Assembly: GCA_937911795.1 (NCBI GenBank)
Contig: CALDPJ010000278.1
Location: forward strand, 1-16,223
DNA: 16,223 nt
Direction: 5' to 3'
From: an uncultured Flavobacteriales bacterium
GTDB taxonomy: Bacteria > Bacteroidota > Bacteroidia > Flavobacteriales_D > SKUL01
The notes below the pieces were generated by a model. It had not been told where the DNA came from. It was given only the letters and a program-made list of their open reading frames with translations, and did not search any database. The stretch's first letter is position 1, and each line of letters begins with the position of its first letter. Position numbers and translations under genes: made by a program. Shown one piece after another: positions 13,807 through 16,223 of the stretch.

Positions 13807-14886
13807 ATGGCCGGAAACAGCTTCGGAACACTTTTCAGATTAACCACATTCGGCGAGTCGCACGGTGCAGCAATCGGTGGAATCATCGACGGCTGTCCTG
13901 CTGGTTTATCCGTTGATACCGAAGCCGTCCAGCGCGCACTCGACCGCCGCAAACCCGGCCAATCGGAACTCACCACACAACGCAAAGAGAGCGACAAAGT
14001 ACAGTGGCTTTCCGGAATTTTTGAAGGCGTTACCACCGGCACACCCATCGGTTTCCTGATCGTAAACGACGACCAAAAGTCAGAAGATTACAACCACCTC
14101 GCTACGACTTTCAGGCCCTCCCACGCCGATTTTACTTATCAAGAGAAATACGGTCACCGCGACCATCGGGGCGGCGGACGTTCCAGTGCCCGCGAAACGG
14201 CCTGCCGCGTGGTGGCCGGTGCCATTGCAGCACAATTGCTGGAAACACAAGGTGTAAAAATCGCAGCGTTTGTATCCGCAGTAGCTGATGTGGAAGTTGC
14301 TGAAAATTATAATGATCTCGATCTTTCTAAACGCTACGAAAGCAAAGTCCGCTGCCCGCACGAATCCACGGCCAAAGAGATGATCGCTGCGATTGAGCAA
14401 GCCCGCGATGCAGGAGATTCTCTTGGCGGAATTGTGACCGGAGTAATTCAATCTCCACCCTCGGGTTTGGGAGAACCGGTTTTTGATAAACTCCACGCCG
14501 ACCTGGCAAAAGCGATGATGAGCATCAACGCCGTGAAAGGCTTTGAAATCGGTTCTGGTTTTGCCGGTACAAAATTGCGCGGATCGCAGCACAACGATGC
14601 TTTTTTTCTGTCCGAAGGGAGTGTGCGCACCAAAACCAACCGCTCGGGAGGAGTGCAGGGTGGCATCAGTAACGGAGAAGATATTTACTTTCGCGTGGCA
14701 TTTAAACCCACAGCAACGCTGATGCAAAAACAACAATCCGTCAATCAGGCCGGCGAGGAAGTTACCCTCGAAGGCAAGGGACGCCACGACCCGTGCGTGT
14801 TGCCGCGAGCGGTTCCGATTGTTGAAGCCATGGCAGCGCTTGTATTGGCAGATCACTACCTGCGCAATAAAACTTCCAAAATCTGA
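13807..14886 (+). CDS. aroC: Chorismate synthase (AroC)
   Basis: 359 residues, normal length. It converts 5-enolpyruvylshikimate 3-phosphate to chorismate with reduced FMN, the last step of the shikimate pathway, in the cytoplasm. The three family signatures are intact: FGESHGAAIGGIIDGCPAG (15-33, with His19), RPSHADFTY then YGHRDHRGGGRSSARET (103-131, with His106), and the late RHDPCVLPRAVPIVEAMAAL (about 324-343). The ATG at 13807 begins MAGNSFGTLF, the usual start. Local G+C is high, about 70% in the GHRDHRGGGRS region. The next gene begins one base after the stop, so the two are probably co-transcribed. Confidence 0.97.
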   Translation: MAGNSFGTLFRLTTFGESHGAAIGGIIDGCPAGLSVDTEAVQRALDRRKPGQSELTTQRKESDKVQWLSGIFEGVTTGTPIGFLIVNDDQKSEDYNHLATTFRPSHADFTYQEKYGHRDHRGGGRSSARETACRVVAGAIAAQLLETQGVKIAAFVSAVADVEVAENYNDLDLSKRYESKVRCPHESTAKEMIAAIEQARDAGDSLGGIVTGVIQSPPSGLGEPVFDKLHADLAKAMMSINAVKGFEIGSGFAGTKLRGSQHNDAFFLSEGSVRTKTNRSGGVQGGISNGEDIYFRVAFKPTATLMQKQQSVNQAGEEVTLEGKGRHDPCVLPRAVPIVEAMAALVLADHYLRNKTSKI

Positions 14887-14887
14887 C

Positions 14888-16223
14888 ATGAGAAAACTAC
14901 AGCTTCACTGGCAAGTCATCATCGGACTCCTGCTCGGAGTAATCTATTCCTACCTCTCGGTAACCTTCGACTGGAATGACTTTACGCTGGACTACATCAT
15001 GCCCTTTGGTGATATTTTCATCAACCTGCTCAAGCTAATCGCAGTGCCGCTCGTGTTGTTTTCGATCATTGTCGGAGTTGCCTCATTAAAAGATATCCGC
15101 AAACTCGGGAAAATGGGCGCCAAGACGCTCGGATTGTATGTGCTCACCACAGCATTTGCGGTAACCGTGGGTTTGGTGCTCGTCAACCTGATCAAACCCG
15201 GCGACAAAACTGTTGAAAGTCTGCGGCAGGAAAACCGCATTGGTTATGAACTCTGGCGTGCCGATGCAGGCGTTCAGAAGCTCGATGATATTTGTCTTTC
15301 CTGCGATCCGGCTAATCAAGCGATGATCGACCGTGTTAAGGAAAAAAGTCAACTCGATAAACCCGATGGCTGGGTGGCCGACAAACTGCAAAAAGCCGAA
15401 CAAACCAAACGGGAAGGTCCGCTGAAACCACTGGTTGATGTGGTACCGGATAACATCTTTGTTTCGCTTTCTTCGGGAGCCATGTTGCAGGTAATATTCT
15501 TCGCGATTCTGTTTGGAATCGTGCTCGTTACACTGCCAGAAGACAAGCAGAAACCCGTATTCCATTTAATAGACGGACTGAACGATGTATTCGTGAAAAT
15601 GGTTTGGGTGGTAATGAAGGCCATGCCGTTTTTCGTGTTCGCTCTCATGGCCGGACAAGTTGTGCAGGCCGCAGGAACCGATCCCGAGAAATTCACAGAA
15701 CTGCTTTCATTCCTGCTGTGGTATGGATTTGTCGTAATCATCGGCTTGGTGTTCATGGCTTTCCTTTTTTACCCGTTGCTGGTTTCAACGTTGGTTAAAG
15801 ACATCAAATACCGCGGATTTCTTGCTGCGATGCGCGATGCACAGATTACCGCTTTTTCAACCTCGTCATCGGTGGCCACGCTTCCGGTCACAATGAACTG
15901 CGTGCATGACAACCTCGGTGTTTCCGAAAGAACTTCGAGTTTCGTTTTACCAATTGGTGCTACAATCAACATGGACGGAACCAGTCTGTACCAGGCGGTT
16001 GCAGTAGTTGCACTCGCCCAGTTTCACATGGTTGATCTCACCATCGGACAACAAATGGTCATCATCATTACAGCGTCATTGGCTTCGATCGGTGCTGCGG
16101 CCATTCCGAGCGCAGGTTTGGTGCTGATGATTATCGTGCTAGAATCCGTAGGATTAAACCCCGCGTGGATCGCCCTCATTTTCCCGATCGACCGGATTCT
16201 CGACATGTGCCGTACGGTGGTGA
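14888..16223 (+). CDS. Dicarboxylate/amino acid:cation symporter (SLC1/DctA-GltP family), 3' end outside the window
   Basis: 445 codons are visible with no stop. The ATG at 14888 follows the aroC stop by one base. Family marks: IMPFGDIFINLLKLIAVPLVLFSI region (37-60), TSSSVATLPVTMNCV (325-339), the substrate/cation motif GATINMDGTSLYQ (357-369), and AAAIPSAGLVMMIIVLE (403-419) followed by DRILDMCRT (435-443), which normally lies a short way before the C-terminus. It should import C4-dicarboxylates or glutamate/aspartate together with Na+ or H+ through the inner membrane. Between the third and fourth membrane segments there is a soluble stretch of about 80 residues (104-187), probably periplasmic, with a CLSC pair (136-139). 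The GPLKPLVDVVPDNIF end of that stretch is usual in Bacteroidota homologues. Substrate cannot be told. Confidence 0.93.
   Translation, partial: MRKLQLHWQVIIGLLLGVIYSYLSVTFDWNDFTLDYIMPFGDIFINLLKLIAVPLVLFSIIVGVASLKDIRKLGKMGAKTLGLYVLTTAFAVTVGLVLVNLIKPGDKTVESLRQENRIGYELWRADAGVQKLDDICLSCDPANQAMIDRVKEKSQLDKPDGWVADKLQKAEQTKREGPLKPLVDVVPDNIFVSLSSGAMLQVIFFAILFGIVLVTLPEDKQKPVFHLIDGLNDVFVKMVWVVMKAMPFFVFALMAGQVVQAAGTDPEKFTELLSFLLWYGFVVIIGLVFMAFLFYPLLVSTLVKDIKYRGFLAAMRDAQITAFSTSSSVATLPVTMNCVHDNLGVSERTSSFVLPIGATINMDGTSLYQAVAVVALAQFHMVDLTIGQQMVIIITASLASIGAAAIPSAGLVLMIIVLESVGLNPAWIALIFPIDRILDMCRTVV

Noticed and set aside
14080..14889. A 269-codon minus-strand frame opposite aroC
   Set aside because: It is the antisense of an intact, well-conserved aroC; its protein has no recognisable family and has low-complexity Cys/His/Phe-rich composition typical of a shadow frame.
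15086..15565. A 159-codon minus-strand frame near the right end (also 15349-15756)
   Set aside because: They lie opposite the open symporter gene, which has clear SLC1 motifs across this region.

Overview
The window looks like Bacteroidota DNA, probably order Flavobacteriales. Signs are the short MiaA, a bacillithiol enzyme (BshB1), a flavobacterial-type ABC-F protein, DUF2007 and fasciclin-type proteins, gene starts without Shine-Dalgarno sequences, several TATATTT(A/G) boxes resembling the Bacteroidota -7 element (TAnnTTTG), and degenerate low-complexity repeats at gene ends. No tRNA, rRNA, CRISPR array, transposase or integrase was seen, and no gene-free stretch reaches 300 bases.

Layout. 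(1) 1-1180, plus strand: the 3' part of bshB1 and most of miaA. (2) About 1159-4784: a more AT-rich block holding the 3' part of pheT (+), a fasciclin-like secreted protein (-), a two-helix membrane protein (+), a DUF2007 protein (+) and the 3' part of an ABC-F ATPase gene (-). (3) 4784-9559, minus strand: an operon trkA-trkH-HAD phosphatase (potassium uptake), with hutI (histidine degradation) upstream as a probable separate unit. (4) 9732-12691, minus strand: a periplasmic-TPR sensor histidine kinase preceded by a small unknown protein, then a secreted unknown protein. (5) 12836-16223, plus strand: an alpha/beta hydrolase, aroC (chorismate synthase), and one base later a dicarboxylate/amino acid:cation symporter that runs off the window.

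The most striking structure is that block 2 is fused in frame to its surroundings at both ends. At about 1159-1190 miaA runs into pheT, and at 4761-4784 the HAD phosphatase runs into the ABC-F ATPase. Each crossover lies on a short peptide that fits both parent families (KLNASIS; EKLNIEEI). The block carries two genes cut at their 5' ends, and the surroundings carry two genes cut at their 3' ends. This is best read as a segment of a second flavobacterial genome joined through two micro-identities. An assembly chimera (k-mer misjoin in a mixed sample) is the leading explanation; a real homology-facilitated insertion is the alternative. The two fused reading frames should not be taken as natural bifunctional enzymes.

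The rest is mostly housekeeping: thiol metabolism, tRNA modification, K+ homeostasis, histidine catabolism, the shikimate pathway and signal sensing. I found no convincing new defence or mobile system. Secondary points of interest are the TPR kinase with its small companion ORF, the repeats that overlap stop codons, and the near-leaderless promoter layouts.
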